Both the position numbers and the translations under genes were made by a program. Below the pieces are notes generated by a model. It saw only the letters and a program-made list of their open reading frames with translations. It searched no databases and was not told the DNA's origin. Positions 10,115 to 18,316 of a stretch of 64,000 nt of DNA are shown piece by piece. Origin of the DNA: CAVZYN01 sp963779515 (lineage in GTDB: Bacteria > Pseudomonadota > Alphaproteobacteria > Rhizobiales > Hyphomicrobiaceae); NCBI GenBank assembly GCA_963779515.1, contig CAVZYN010000003.1, positions 62,001 through 126,000 of the forward strand, read 5' to 3'. The number at the start of each line of letters is the position of its first letter. The stretch's first letter is position 1.

Positions 10115-10856
10115 GTCCGGCGGCGTTGGCCGGATCGGCTTTCAGATACCCTTCGCGCAGATCGGCGGCCGCAAACAGCGGCTTGCCGCCCGTGAGATCG
10201 ATGAGGATATCGGCCTTGGAGATCGCGCCGTCCTGGCCCTTGCCGAACACGAGTTTCGCGCGCGACGAGGCGGCGGGTGCGGCGAACGCGTCGAGCGTGA
10301 TCTCGAAGGCGCCGAGATAGCCGGTCGCCGTCTTCACGCGGCCCTGCCGTACGGGGAACTCGGCATTGCGGGGCGGCACGACGTCGCTACCCGGCACCAG
10401 GATCACGGTGATGTCGAGCTTGTCCTTCAGCTGCAGCGCCGCGTCGATCGCGGTTTGATCGCGGCCATAGATCAGCGTCACACCCTCGCTCTCGAAGCTG
10501 ACGATGGGATAGGGCTCGGGCGCCTCGCCGGCCGCTGCGATCAATGCGGCCATCTTGGCGGCGGTGTTTTTGCCCTCGCTCGACCAACCCGCCGTCTCGC
10601 GCACATTGACGAATGTCAGCGCCGCGCGGTAGCCCGCGTCCTCCGCCACCTCCTCGAACACCGCGCGCTCTTGTGTGCAGGCGACCGTCAGCGCCCCATC
10701 GATCGCCGCGCGCCGGAACTGATCGAGCTGGCTGCGGCAAAGCTGCCGTGCCGTCGTGACGCTGGCGCCCTTACAACCCGCTCCGACGGTCTTGGCGTCG
10801 AGCAGCATCGTGTCTTCGCACGAGCATAGTATGATTTTGCGGTCGGTCTGTGTCAT
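9987..10856 (-). CDS. Polyferredoxin-like 4Fe-4S protein, N-terminal part of a frameshifted gene
   Basis: True start ATG 10856 (TDRKIILCSCEDTM), with a CSC motif near the N-terminus and a region reading VTLIYGRDQTAIDAALQL. Residues beyond about 246 (DPANAAGRAEVALQGRG...) are out of frame. Removing one base near 10116-10118 joins this to the 8777-10114 reading frame and restores a protein of ~690 residues with AADVQKSLFKAADL across the joint. Either a sequencing error or a recent mutation. Divergent from the lipoate-ligase-like gene at 10979, with a 122-base shared promoter region. Function of the N-terminal domain is unknown to me; it resembles parts of heterodisulfide-reductase-like electron carriers. 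Confidence 0.75.
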   Translation of the reverse strand: MTQTDRKIILCSCEDTMLLDAKTVGAGCKGASVTTARQLCRSQLDQFRRAAIDGALTVACTQERAVFEEVAEDAGYRAALTFVNVRETAGWSSEGKNTAAKMAALIAAAGEAPEPYPIVSFESEGVTLIYGRDQTAIDAALQLKDKLDITVILVPGSDVVPPRNAEFPVRQGRVKTATGYLGAFEITLDAFAAPAASSRAKLVFGKGQDGAISKADILIDLTGGKPLFAAADLREGYLKADPANAAGRAEVALQGRGSGRHFRQAALHRFPRQALRAFTLEESRLHALP

Positions 10857-10978
10857 GCGCGGTCTTCAATCCGGGAGCGTTGAGTGTCGATGATGGTTTG
10901 GAGGATCTTTGTATCCGGCGCGCCGCGGTATATGTATGAGAAAGTGGGTCGCATCCCTGACAAAGTGACGTTGGATGG

Positions 10979-11782
10979 ATGCGAACACCCATAGGCAAAG
11001 GCTATGTCGCCAGCGAAATGAACGACGCTCTCGATCTCCCGTCTCTGTTTCGCGCCGTCGTGCTGCGCGAGCACCGCGATGCCTTCGCGCATGCCTGTGC
11101 GATCGCGGCAGAGGAGGGTGGTGGCACGCTCGTCTGGGTCCGGCGTTTTGACACGGTCGAGTTCGCTGTTGTTCTGGAGCCGGACGAACCTTTGCGCGCC
11201 GCCCGCCGCGCGTTGTACGGCGTCATGAACGCCGCCGGCGATGCGCTCGCATCCAACTGCCCGCCCGAAAAACCCATCGGCTTCACCTGGCCCGATACGA
11301 TCACGCTCGATGGCGGCATCATTGGCGGCGCGCGGCTCGCATGGCCGGAGAATGCGGCGGAAGACGAAGTTCCTGAGTGGATCGTGGCCGGCGTGGTCTT
11401 GCGCTCGACCATCCCCCTGATCGCCAGCACAGGCAAAAATTCGAGCCCGTTCGATCTCACGCACTCCAAGGGCACCAGCCTCGAAATCGAAGGCTTCGAG
11501 ATGATCGAGGCCGCGATCTTGATCAACAGCTTTGCGCGCCACTTGATGCTCTATGCCGATCAATGGCAGGAGACAGGCTTCAAGGCGGTCGCCGAACGCT
11601 ATCTGACCTGGCTCCCTGAGGACAAAACCGTACAGCGCGGCATCGATGGCAACGGCGATTTGCTTGTCCGCACGCTCAAGACCGGTGGCGCCAAGCTGGA
11701 TGAGCCGCGCCGCCAGGATCTGGTCGCAGCGCTCGCCAAGCCGCAATGGCTCGACCCCGATACAGGAAACCCGTGGCTGTGA
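10979..11782 (+). CDS. Biotin/lipoate protein ligase-like protein (DUF4444-type)
   Basis: 267 residues if ATG 10979 is used; ATG 11018 (MNDALDLPSLFRAV) is an equally good start by family appearance. The core resembles the LplA/BirA fold (GTLVWVRRFDTVEFAVVLEP, AAGDALASNCPP, GTSLEIEGFEMIEA) with a C-terminal extension. Real ligases carry a GRGRxG-like loop; I do not see a clear one, so catalytic activity is doubtful. It overlaps the next gene by 10 bases, forming a tight trio. Neighbours are formate dehydrogenase accessory genes, so a role in enzyme assembly or cofactor handling is plausible but is inference. Confidence 0.65.
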   Translation: MRTPIGKGYVASEMNDALDLPSLFRAVVLREHRDAFAHACAIAAEEGGGTLVWVRRFDTVEFAVVLEPDEPLRAARRALYGVMNAAGDALASNCPPEKPIGFTWPDTITLDGGIIGGARLAWPENAAEDEVPEWIVAGVVLRSTIPLIASTGKNSSPFDLTHSKGTSLEIEGFEMIEAAILINSFARHLMLYADQWQETGFKAVAERYLTWLPEDKTVQRGIDGNGDLLVRTLKTGGAKLDEPRRQDLVAALAKPQWLDPDTGNPWL

Positions 11783-12348
11783 AACTCCTGCGCACCATTC
11801 GTCTCGATCCCTCGGACAGCTTTGTCTACGACCGCGCGGCGCAACCCGGCGAGTGGGCGGTGCCGGGCGCATTCGAATTCTGGGATCGCGACGTCGCCCA
11901 GATGTCAGGCCGCGCGCGCCAAGCGTTTCGCGCGGGCTTCCTCGGCTTGACCTCGTTCGGCTGGTCGACGCTTGTCGTCGCCGTCGATGTGCGGCCCGAG
12001 GAGCGCGCCGAAGCACTCGAGAGCCTCGCGCAATATCTGCTGCGGTCGCATGGCGCCCCGGACATCGACGCCGCACGCGCCGCCGCCGCGGACGAGATCA
12101 ACTACGCCGAGAAATTGGCGCTGCATCCCGCCGGCACGCTGATCGCCATGCATCGGGCCGTCGACGAAGCGGGCGACATCCGCGAGCAGTTCCGCACGCT
12201 GCATGCCGCCGACGCCAAGGAGGCGAGCCAGATGCCGTGCAGCGCCGGCGCCTTCGCGATCGTCGAGGATGAGAGCGCCCATGCGTTGGCGCCTGGCGAG
12301 GACATCGACCTCACGGCCCTTGCAACATCCGAGGCTGCGAAGTCATGA
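11773..12348 (+). CDS. Conserved protein of the DUF6505 type
   Basis: 191 residues from GTG 11773 (VAVKLLRTIRLDPSDSFVYD), which overlaps the stop of the upstream gene at 11780-11782; GTG 11779 is an alternative. Contains GEWAVPGAFEFWDRD and FRAGFLGLTSFGWSTLVVAV, which I recognise from a Hyphomicrobiales-restricted family. No signal peptide, no membrane span, no metal-binding cluster apparent. Its stop overlaps the ATG of the next gene (ATGA at 12345-12348), so the trio is almost surely cotranscribed. Function unknown. Confidence 0.7.
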   Translation: MAVKLLRTIRLDPSDSFVYDRAAQPGEWAVPGAFEFWDRDVAQMSGRARQAFRAGFLGLTSFGWSTLVVAVDVRPEERAEALESLAQYLLRSHGAPDIDAARAAAADEINYAEKLALHPAGTLIAMHRAVDEAGDIREQFRTLHAADAKEASQMPCSAGAFAIVEDESAHALAPGEDIDLTALATSEAAKS

Positions 12349-13346
12349 GCGATTTTTGGGTCTCGAGCGGCCATCACCTCGTCGACCGCGACGCCAATGG
12401 CCGTCTCCGCGTCACCGATGAGTTCCTGAAAGCCTACCTCGCGCGCCCCGAGATCGTGCCGCCCGAGGACGCCTGCCTCGTCGAGCGCGCCATCCACCAG
12501 AGGCTGCTGCGAGCCCCGTGGGAGCCCATCGCCGATTCGGAGATAAAACACATCGCCGATCGCGATGCGCGCGAGAATTGGCGGCACTTGATCGGCTTCC
12601 GCGATCATCTGATGGCGCATCCGAGCCTCGAAGCCGCCTACCTCGCGCTGGTGCGTCAACCGAAGGTGACGACGCCGCCGCTGTTCCTCAATCAGCTCGT
12701 GCATCTGATTTTGCGTAGCATGCTCGATGGCGAGACCGACCCTTATGTGCTGCGCGCCGCCGAGATGTTCTTCCGTCCGCAGCGCCTGACGATCAAGGAC
12801 GGCATCATGCTGCTCGCCGACGAGGAACTCGTCGACGGCAGCAACGTCAACGATCACGCCTCGCCGCTGGTTGCGATCTTCGGCGATGCGCACGCGCGCA
12901 ATCTCGACGTCATGACGGTGGAGAACGCGGCGCAGTATCAGGGCCGCAGCGACGCCTTCGATCTGGTGTTGGATTTCCGCCCCGGCGAGCCGGGCCGAGC
13001 AGCCTTCGCGCGTGTCATGCAGCGCTGGGTCGCGACGCTGCTCGGCGTCGAGGTCGAGATCACGCCGGTGACGCGCATCGACGACGACAGCTGGTCCTGG
13101 TTCGTCGGCCTCGATCAGGACGCGACCAAGATCGGCAACGCTTTGTGGAACGGCGAAGACCCCGCCGAAGACGGCCGCAACCGCATCGTCGCGCTGTTTG
13201 AACTCGTCTTCGCCGACCCGCGCGAAATGCTCGACAAGGTCGCGGGGAAACCGGTGTCGCTGATCCTGGGAATGAGTCCCAACCGCATCATCCGCGTCAA
13301 ACCCCAGAACATCCTCGTCGGCCTGCCGCTGAAGACGGGCGGGTAA
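12345..13346 (+). CDS. Conserved protein of the DUF6352 type
   Basis: 333 residues, beginning MSDFWVSSGHHLVDRD. Soluble, no signal peptide or membrane segments. The middle contains HPSLEAAYLALVR and FFRPQRLTIKDGIMLLADEELVDG; the C-terminus contains DDDSWSWFVGLDQDATKIGNALW and GMSPNRIIRVKPQNILVGLP. I recognise this as the partner family that follows the DUF6505-type gene near formate dehydrogenase loci in alphaproteobacteria. Third gene of an overlapping trio. Function unknown; the conserved Trp/Asp-rich C-terminal block would be the first place to look for an active or binding site. Confidence 0.7.
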   Translation: MSDFWVSSGHHLVDRDANGRLRVTDEFLKAYLARPEIVPPEDACLVERAIHQRLLRAPWEPIADSEIKHIADRDARENWRHLIGFRDHLMAHPSLEAAYLALVRQPKVTTPPLFLNQLVHLILRSMLDGETDPYVLRAAEMFFRPQRLTIKDGIMLLADEELVDGSNVNDHASPLVAIFGDAHARNLDVMTVENAAQYQGRSDAFDLVLDFRPGEPGRAAFARVMQRWVATLLGVEVEITPVTRIDDDSWSWFVGLDQDATKIGNALWNGEDPAEDGRNRIVALFELVFADPREMLDKVAGKPVSLILGMSPNRIIRVKPQNILVGLPLKTGG

Positions 13347-13350
13347 TTCT

Positions 13351-13563
13351 CTTCCCTCGCCCCGCGTGCGGGGAGAGGGTGCCCGAAGGGCGGGTGAGGG
13401 GCAACGGCACGCGAGGTCGTCATTCGAGGCGTGCCTGAAATCGGACAATGCGGATCTTGATTTACCCGCACTCGTCCGGCTCAACTTGATAGTACTTGAC
13501 TTCTCTCGGTCGCCCCTCATCCGGCGCTTCGCGCCACCTTCTCCCCGCGCGCGGGGAGAAGGA
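13351..13563. repeat. Intergenic palindromic mosaic element, copy 2
   Basis: Fills the gap between the DUF6352-type gene and the slipin gene. It begins with a CCCCGC/GCGGGG hairpin, then the arm ggtgcccgaagggcgggtga with GAGGGGCA. After a variable core comes the opposite arm TGCGCCCCTC-like and a final perfect hairpin CCTTCTCCCCGC/GCGGGGAGAAGG. Same architecture as copy 1 at 8378-8582, different core. Confidence 0.65.
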
Positions 13564-13568
13564 AGCAG

Positions 13569-14381
13569 TCACTCCACTGCCTCATCCCTCGCAACACTCG
13601 GCGCACTGCCCGTCATCACCATCGGCTCACCCGACGTGTTGAGCACCACGGTCGCACCCTTGGCTGCGGACGTCGTCAGCGTTTGTAGGAGCCGCAAGTT
13701 GAAGAGGGCGGGATTGCCCTGCAGCAGCCGCGCGCCGTTGGCGAGATTGCGCAGCGCCGCGGTCTCTCCACGCGCTCGCTCGAGTGCGGCTTCGCCGTCC
13801 TTCTTGGCGCGAAAAATATCGGTGTAGGCGCGCTTGGTCTCGCCCGAAAGCATCAGATCGCGCACATCGACGCCCAGCACATCAACGCCGCGCGTCGTCG
13901 CCTTCGCACGCACCACTGTTAAGATGTCCTGCGCCAGCGTCCCGCGCTCCGCCAGCAACACCTCGAGCGTGCGCGCCGCAACCGCCTGCCGCAGAGCAAC
14001 CTGCAGATCGTTGTAGAGCAGCTCCTCGGCACTTTGCGCGCTCAACGCCTTCTGCCGCGCATCCGCCGTGCGATGCCGCACAGCAAGGCTCACTTTTGTA
14101 GCGAGATAATCGGCGGTCAGCATCTCCTGGCCGCCGACCACCAGCAACTGTTCGCGCATGTCTTCGACGGTGATCGACGTGTTCGGCCAGAACAGCGAAT
14201 AGCGGCCCGGCCCCAGGGTCTCGACAAGTTTGCCGTTCGTGTAGCGCAGCCCCGCTTGATGTTCGAACACGGTCACCGATTGCATCCGCTTTCGCAGGAT
14301 CGACGCGGCAAGCCAAATCAACAGCCCCATGCCTGCCAGCGCGAGCAGTGCAACAGGATCAATTCGACCACTTTGAAACAT
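13569..14381 (-). CDS. SPFH/band-7 (slipin-like) membrane protein
   Basis: 270 residues. One N-terminal membrane segment (PVALLALAGMGLLIWLAASI), then an SPFH domain: VFEHQAGLRYTNGKLVETLGPGRYSLFW, and TRGVDVLGVDVRDLMLSGE near the end of the domain. A helical tail (ALERARGETAALRNLANGARLL) is typical of slipins, which form oligomeric membrane scaffolds. Slipins usually pair with an NfeD protein, which is not seen here. The strand is opposite to the flanking genes and a repeat element lies directly downstream, so it is probably transcribed alone. Confidence 0.85.
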   Translation of the reverse strand: MFQSGRIDPVALLALAGMGLLIWLAASILRKRMQSVTVFEHQAGLRYTNGKLVETLGPGRYSLFWPNTSITVEDMREQLLVVGGQEMLTADYLATKVSLAVRHRTADARQKALSAQSAEELLYNDLQVALRQAVAARTLEVLLAERGTLAQDILTVVRAKATTRGVDVLGVDVRDLMLSGETKRAYTDIFRAKKDGEAALERARGETAALRNLANGARLLQGNPALFNLRLLQTLTTSAAKGATVVLNTSGEPMVMTGSAPSVARDEAVE

Positions 14382-14727
14382 GGAGGCCCCGTGGAAGCGT
14401 CAGCGACGACAAGAGGCTCCCGGGATCACGGCGGACGGGCGGGGGTGTGAACCCGCTGAGCCCGGCCACGGTTGCGCCGAAGCGCCGATCCCGGAAGCCT
14501 CCAGTTGGTTGGAAGCATTCTACAATGCAGGGCGGGCAGCAACGCGATCCGCACGTGCCGGATGGCCACCCCGATCGTCTCCTGTCCCGCCGGATGCGAA
14601 ACTAGAACGGTCGAGCCCAAACATCAATGCGCTGACCCGCCCCGCAAAACTGTGCGATCCCGTCGCCGGGGGCATGTGCTAACCCGCTGGAGAATTCTGG
14701 ACCACGGGCGGGCGGCGGCATTTCTCC
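14382..14727. other. Gap without a recognisable gene
   Basis: 346 bases between the divergent slipin and MFS genes. It must hold both promoters. Short open frames exist in several phases, but none shows family features or a good ribosome-binding site. No hairpin with a T-run and no tRNA-like fold noticed. Confidence 0.5.
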
Positions 14728-15978
14728 ATGAGCATCCTTCGACGCGCCGCCGTGCTCGCGCCCTTTAAGGTGCGCAGCTTTCGCTACCAGTGGCCGGCCG
14801 ATCTCCTGACGTCGTGGGCGTTCGAGATGGAGACGCTGATCCTCGGCTGGTACGTGCTCGTCCAATCGGGCTCCGTCATGATGCTCGCGCTGTTTGGCGC
14901 TCTGAATTACATGGGCGCGCTGATCAGCCCCGCTTTTGGGGTCGCTGGCGACCGCATCGGCCATCGCGAAGTGTTGAGCCTCATGCGCGGCACTTTTGCG
15001 TTGCTCGCAGCATTACTGATGGTACTCGCATTCAATGACGCGTTGACGCCTGAAATCGTACTGGCGATCGCCCTGCTCAACGGTCTCGTGCGGCCCTCCG
15101 ACATGGGTGTGCGAGGCGCCCTGGTTGCCGCCACCGTGCCGCGCGACGTGCTGATGGCGTCCGTCGGTTTGTCACGCACGACATCGGATTCAGCACGCGT
15201 CATCGGCGCGCTGACGGGTGCGGGATTGTTTGCCGCGTTCGGGATCGCTTATGCCTATGTCGCGATCGTTGCATTTTATCTGCTCGGCTTGGCGTTCACA
15301 CTCCAGACCGAGCCGATGACCCAGTCGGCTGGCAGTGGTGCGCGCGCCGCACCGTCCCATTGGCGCGACTTGAAGGAAGGTCTCGCCTACGTCTGGAACG
15401 AGCCGCAACTGCAGGCGGCGATGTGGGTGGCGTTTCTCGTCAATCTCGTGGCATTCCCCGTATCCATGGGCCTGCTCCCTTATGCCGCGAAGTCCGCTTA
15501 CGGCCTCGACGAAAAAGGCCTCGGACTTCTGGTCGCAAGCTTCTCGTTTGGTGCGCTGATCGGTTCCATTGCCTTGAGCATCGCGGGTTCGGCGGTGCGC
15601 TACGCCCGCACGATGCTGGTCGGCACAGGCGCATGGTTCGCGCTGTTGCTGATCTTTGCCCAGCTCAAATCGCCGCTGCTTGGCGGCGGCACGCTGATGC
15701 TCGCAGGGTTCACCCAGAGCCTCAGCCTTGTCACGCTATCGGTGATCCTGATGCGCACATCAAGCGAGGCATTCCGGGGCCGCGTCATGGGCGTGCGTAT
15801 CCTCGCGATCTACAGCCTGCCGATTGGGATCTTGGTTGGCGGCTGGCTCATTCCCCGTATTGGATATCCTGCGACCGTCACGCTTTATGCCATCACCGGC
15901 TTGATCTTCACCGCGCTGATTGCAATGCGCTGGCGCAACAGCCTGTGGCCGCATTACGCCGCTGCCAATGGTGGTTGA
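14728..15978 (+). CDS. MFS transporter (enterobactin-exporter/EntS-like type)
   Basis: 416 residues with about 11-12 hydrophobic segments. The DRIGHREVLSLMRG loop between segments two and three matches the MFS signature; the second half repeats a similar loop weakly. The central loop (QTEPMTQSAGSGARAAPSHWRDLKEGLAYVW) with HWRDLKEGLAYVW is typical of the MFS_3/EntS-like drug and siderophore exporters. Substrate unknown. It stands between the slipin and the DUF3305 gene; a link to formate dehydrogenase is not implied by its sequence. Confidence 0.85.
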   Translation: MSILRRAAVLAPFKVRSFRYQWPADLLTSWAFEMETLILGWYVLVQSGSVMMLALFGALNYMGALISPAFGVAGDRIGHREVLSLMRGTFALLAALLMVLAFNDALTPEIVLAIALLNGLVRPSDMGVRGALVAATVPRDVLMASVGLSRTTSDSARVIGALTGAGLFAAFGIAYAYVAIVAFYLLGLAFTLQTEPMTQSAGSGARAAPSHWRDLKEGLAYVWNEPQLQAAMWVAFLVNLVAFPVSMGLLPYAAKSAYGLDEKGLGLLVASFSFGALIGSIALSIAGSAVRYARTMLVGTGAWFALLLIFAQLKSPLLGGGTLMLAGFTQSLSLVTLSVILMRTSSEAFRGRVMGVRILAIYSLPIGILVGGWLIPRIGYPATVTLYAITGLIFTALIAMRWRNSLWPHYAAANGG

Positions 15979-16065
15979 CCGGTGTCGCCCATTGCCGAGA
16001 CGACCCGCGCGCGCCGTACTGATCGGTTGTTGGACACGCGCGCCTGATCCGCCTAAACATCGCGC

Positions 16066-16588
16066 ATGATCGAGGAATGCATCTCAGTCGGGTTGGTGTT
16101 GGAGTGCCGCGCGCTGTCGGGGCCATGGGGCGGCCATGCCTGGCGGCCGGTCACGATCTTTCCGTCGGCCCCTGAGGTCGCACCGTGGACGCCGCTCAGC
16201 GGCAACGGTGAGACCAGGCGCTACTACGCTGGCGAGGCGCATGTTCATCTCTACTCGACGGATACGACGAACTACCGTGACAACCTCGAATCCGGCACAC
16301 CCAAGCTATGGGTGGTGCTGCGGCCCGACGGTGCCGAGCCGCCGGTCGAGGTCGTCGCGGTGACCGCCGACCCGGCCGAGGGCGAGGCCCATACCGAGGC
16401 CGGCGCCAATATCGTCGAAACCATCGACATGCCGGGCGAGATCGCGGCGTTTGTCGCAGACTTCATCGCAGCCCATCACGTGGAACGCCCGATCATCAAA
16501 GCGCAAGCGCGACCGCGCCGAGCCCGACGTGAAATGGCGCATGGGCGCTCCTGGCAGCGGTCGCCGCGATGACGGCGGGCGGTCATGA
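16066..16588 (+). CDS. DUF3305 formate dehydrogenase-region protein, frameshifted near its end
   Basis: Starts ISVGLVLECRALSGPWGGHAWRPV, with LYSTDTTNYRDNLESGTPKLWVVLRP in the middle, which is the DUF3305 pattern. The reading frame as written runs to 16572, but its last ~25 residues (KAQARPRRARREMA) are out of phase. One extra A near 16497-16499 would restore KRKRDRAEPDVKWRMGAPG, the usual DUF3305 tail, ending at TGA 16586-16588. That stop overlaps the next start as ATGA at 16585-16588, which strongly supports the corrected frame. DUF3305 proteins occur beside formate dehydrogenase genes; their job is unknown. Confidence 0.8.
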
Positions 16589-17280
16589 CCGCCTCCGGCG
16601 ACGAGACGTTTCTGTCACGCTGGTCGCGCCGCAAACGCGATGGCGAGGACCTGCGCCCGGAACCAACGCACAAGTCGCCGGATCAGCCCGCGCTAGAAAA
16701 AGCCGACGTTGACGAGCCCGAGATCGACCTCGCGACGCTGCCGAAGATCGAAGATCTGACCGCCAACAGCGATTTCTCGGCGTTCCTGAAAAAAGGCGTG
16801 CCCGAATATTTGAAGCAGCGCGCGCTGCGGCAGGCGTGGTCGCTCGATCCGCAGATCCGCGACTTCATCGAGGTGGCGGAGAACCAGTACAACTACAATA
16901 TTCCCGGCGGCGTGCCGGGCTACGGCGATCTGCCCGAGGGGATCGACATGCGGGCGCTGCTGGCGCAGGCCATCGGCCTCGACCCGGATGCCAAGCGCGC
17001 GCCGCAGGAAGCGCCAGTCGCTGTGATTGAGCCTGCGCCAGAAGCGGCCACGACTCTCGCCGACGCGCCCGTCGGCTCAGTACCGCGCGACGCAAGCAAT
17101 ACGGATCAATCGGACTCCTCTGAATTGGCGAAGGCGGAGGCGCCCGAGGAAAAGCCAGCTTCTCCTCAGGAAATCGCCGATGCGCGGGAAGCGCGGAATG
17201 TTGAAATTCAGACGTCTTCGCACCGCGCGGGTCGGCGGCGCCATGGCGGCGCGCTGCCTGATCACGATCTCCAGTCGTGA
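16585..17280 (+). CDS. DUF3306 formate dehydrogenase-region protein
   Basis: 231 residues beginning ASGDETFLSRWSRRKRD, the classical DUF3306 start, followed by LPKIEDLTANSDFSAFLKKGVPE and an acidic, Pro/Ala-rich disordered C-terminal half. Translationally coupled to the DUF3305 gene by ATGA overlap. It ends RRRHGGALPDHDLQS; relatives typically stop right after the HGGALP-like motif. The extra residues here are encoded by the left arm of a perfect palindrome (17258-17292). Partner protein in formate dehydrogenase assembly by context only. Confidence 0.85.
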   Translation: MTASGDETFLSRWSRRKRDGEDLRPEPTHKSPDQPALEKADVDEPEIDLATLPKIEDLTANSDFSAFLKKGVPEYLKQRALRQAWSLDPQIRDFIEVAENQYNYNIPGGVPGYGDLPEGIDMRALLAQAIGLDPDAKRAPQEAPVAVIEPAPEAATTLADAPVGSVPRDASNTDQSDSSELAKAEAPEEKPASPQEIADAREARNVEIQTSSHRAGRRRHGGALPDHDLQS

Positions 17281-17292
17281 GATCGTGATCAG
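17258..17292 (+). terminator. Perfect 14-bp hairpin across the DUF3306 stop codon
   Basis: Left arm CTGATCACGATCTC at 17258-17271, seven-base loop, right arm at 17279-17292, no mismatch. No T-run follows, so it may be a transcript-stabilising or attenuating structure, or an inserted palindrome, rather than a classical terminator. Confidence 0.55.
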
Positions 17293-17309
17293 AGTTCCAT
17301 AGGTCTTCC

Positions 17310-17331
17310 CTAAGTCCGGCCTAAGTCCGGC
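17310..17331 (+). repeat. Tandem 11-mer pair upstream of the HTH-TorD gene
   Basis: CTAAGTCCGGC occurs twice back to back at 17310-17320 and 17321-17331, within the 78-base gap before the earliest start of the HTH-TorD gene. Two direct copies one helical turn apart are the arrangement expected of a regulator-binding site; the fused HTH protein itself is a candidate binder (inference). Confidence 0.4.
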
Positions 17332-17436
17332 CTTGTCAGATAGGCTCCGCCGAGTAATATGATGGCGAGTCAAGCACGCGGGCGAGACAACCTGTCATGG
17401 GCGTCCAAAGAAACGCGGCTGGCCGTGGGAGAAGAA

Positions 17437-18252
17437 ATGCAAGAGGCACCACAAGCGGTGCGTGAGGACGGAGTCCAGCTGGCAATCGATGCTGCCGGCG
17501 GCGTTGCTGCGCTTGCGCGCGGCCTCGGGATCTCCCAGCCATCCGTGTCTGCCTGGCGTCGCGTGCCCGCCGATCGCGTGGTGGCGGTTGAAGCGATCAC
17601 GGGGGTCAAACGCGAGCAACTTCGTCCCGACTTGTTCGCCAGCATCGTGACGCCTGGAACGCCTCGCGTAGAGCGCGAGATCGACGCCATCGACGAAGCC
17701 CGCGCGCAGGAGTACATGTTGCTCGCGGCCTTACTGACGCGACCGCCGACCAAGCAACTTCTCGATCAGATCAGTCAGATCAAGGGCGACGCCTCGCCAC
17801 TCGGCATGGCGCACCTCGCACTTGCCGAAGCCGCCCGCGCGACCAGTGAAACCTCGGCCAGCGAGGAATATTTCAAGTTGATGATCGGCGTCGGCCGCGG
17901 CGAAGTGCTGCCGTTTGCCTCCTTCTATCTGACGGGCTTCTTGCACGAGCGCCCGCTCGCCCGCATCCGCGAGGATTTTATCCGCCTCGGCATCGAGCGC
18001 AAAGACCACGTGTTCGAACCCGAAGATCACCTTGGCGCCTTGTTCGAAGTGATGGCCGGCTTGATCAACAACAGCTTTGGCACCGAGCCGGCGGAGGCCG
18101 ATCGCTTCTTTGCCAAACACATCCAGCCTTGGGCGGGACGCCTGTTCATCGACATCGGCGCCTCTCCGACGGCGACGTTCTATAAACCTGTCGCGGCGCT
18201 GGCCTTGACCTGGCTCGATATCGAAGCGGAGGCACAGCGGCTGCCGCAGTGA
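17437..18252 (+). CDS. YdaS-like HTH fused to a TorD-family molecular chaperone
   Basis: I chose ATG 17437 because GGGAG at 17427-17431 lies five bases before it; ATG 17359 would add 26 residues. Length 271. Residues ~11-57 form a Cro/YdaS-like helix-turn-helix (GGVAALARGLGISQPSVSAW). Residues ~80-265 form a TorD/DmsD-type all-helical chaperone (AQEYMLLAALLTRPP, ASFYLTGFLHERPLARIREDF, DHLGALFEVMAGLI, FFAKHIQPWAGRLFIDI). TorD proteins guard TAT substrates and help insert molybdenum cofactor, here into FdhA. The added DNA-binding domain suggests the chaperone also reports assembly state to transcription (inference). Confidence 0.85.
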   Translation: MQEAPQAVREDGVQLAIDAAGGVAALARGLGISQPSVSAWRRVPADRVVAVEAITGVKREQLRPDLFASIVTPGTPRVEREIDAIDEARAQEYMLLAALLTRPPTKQLLDQISQIKGDASPLGMAHLALAEAARATSETSASEEYFKLMIGVGRGEVLPFASFYLTGFLHERPLARIREDFIRLGIERKDHVFEPEDHLGALFEVMAGLINNSFGTEPAEADRFFAKHIQPWAGRLFIDIGASPTATFYKPVAALALTWLDIEAEAQRLPQ

Positions 18253-18316
18253 ACGCGCGTGACGACGGACAAATTCAAAAGACCAAACGACGAAACCCTG
18301 GCTGAAGGATTGGGCC

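Noticed and set aside
14382..14727. Small RNA or short gene upstream of the MFS gene
   Set aside because: No stable tRNA-like fold, no terminator and no coding signal could be shown by eye.
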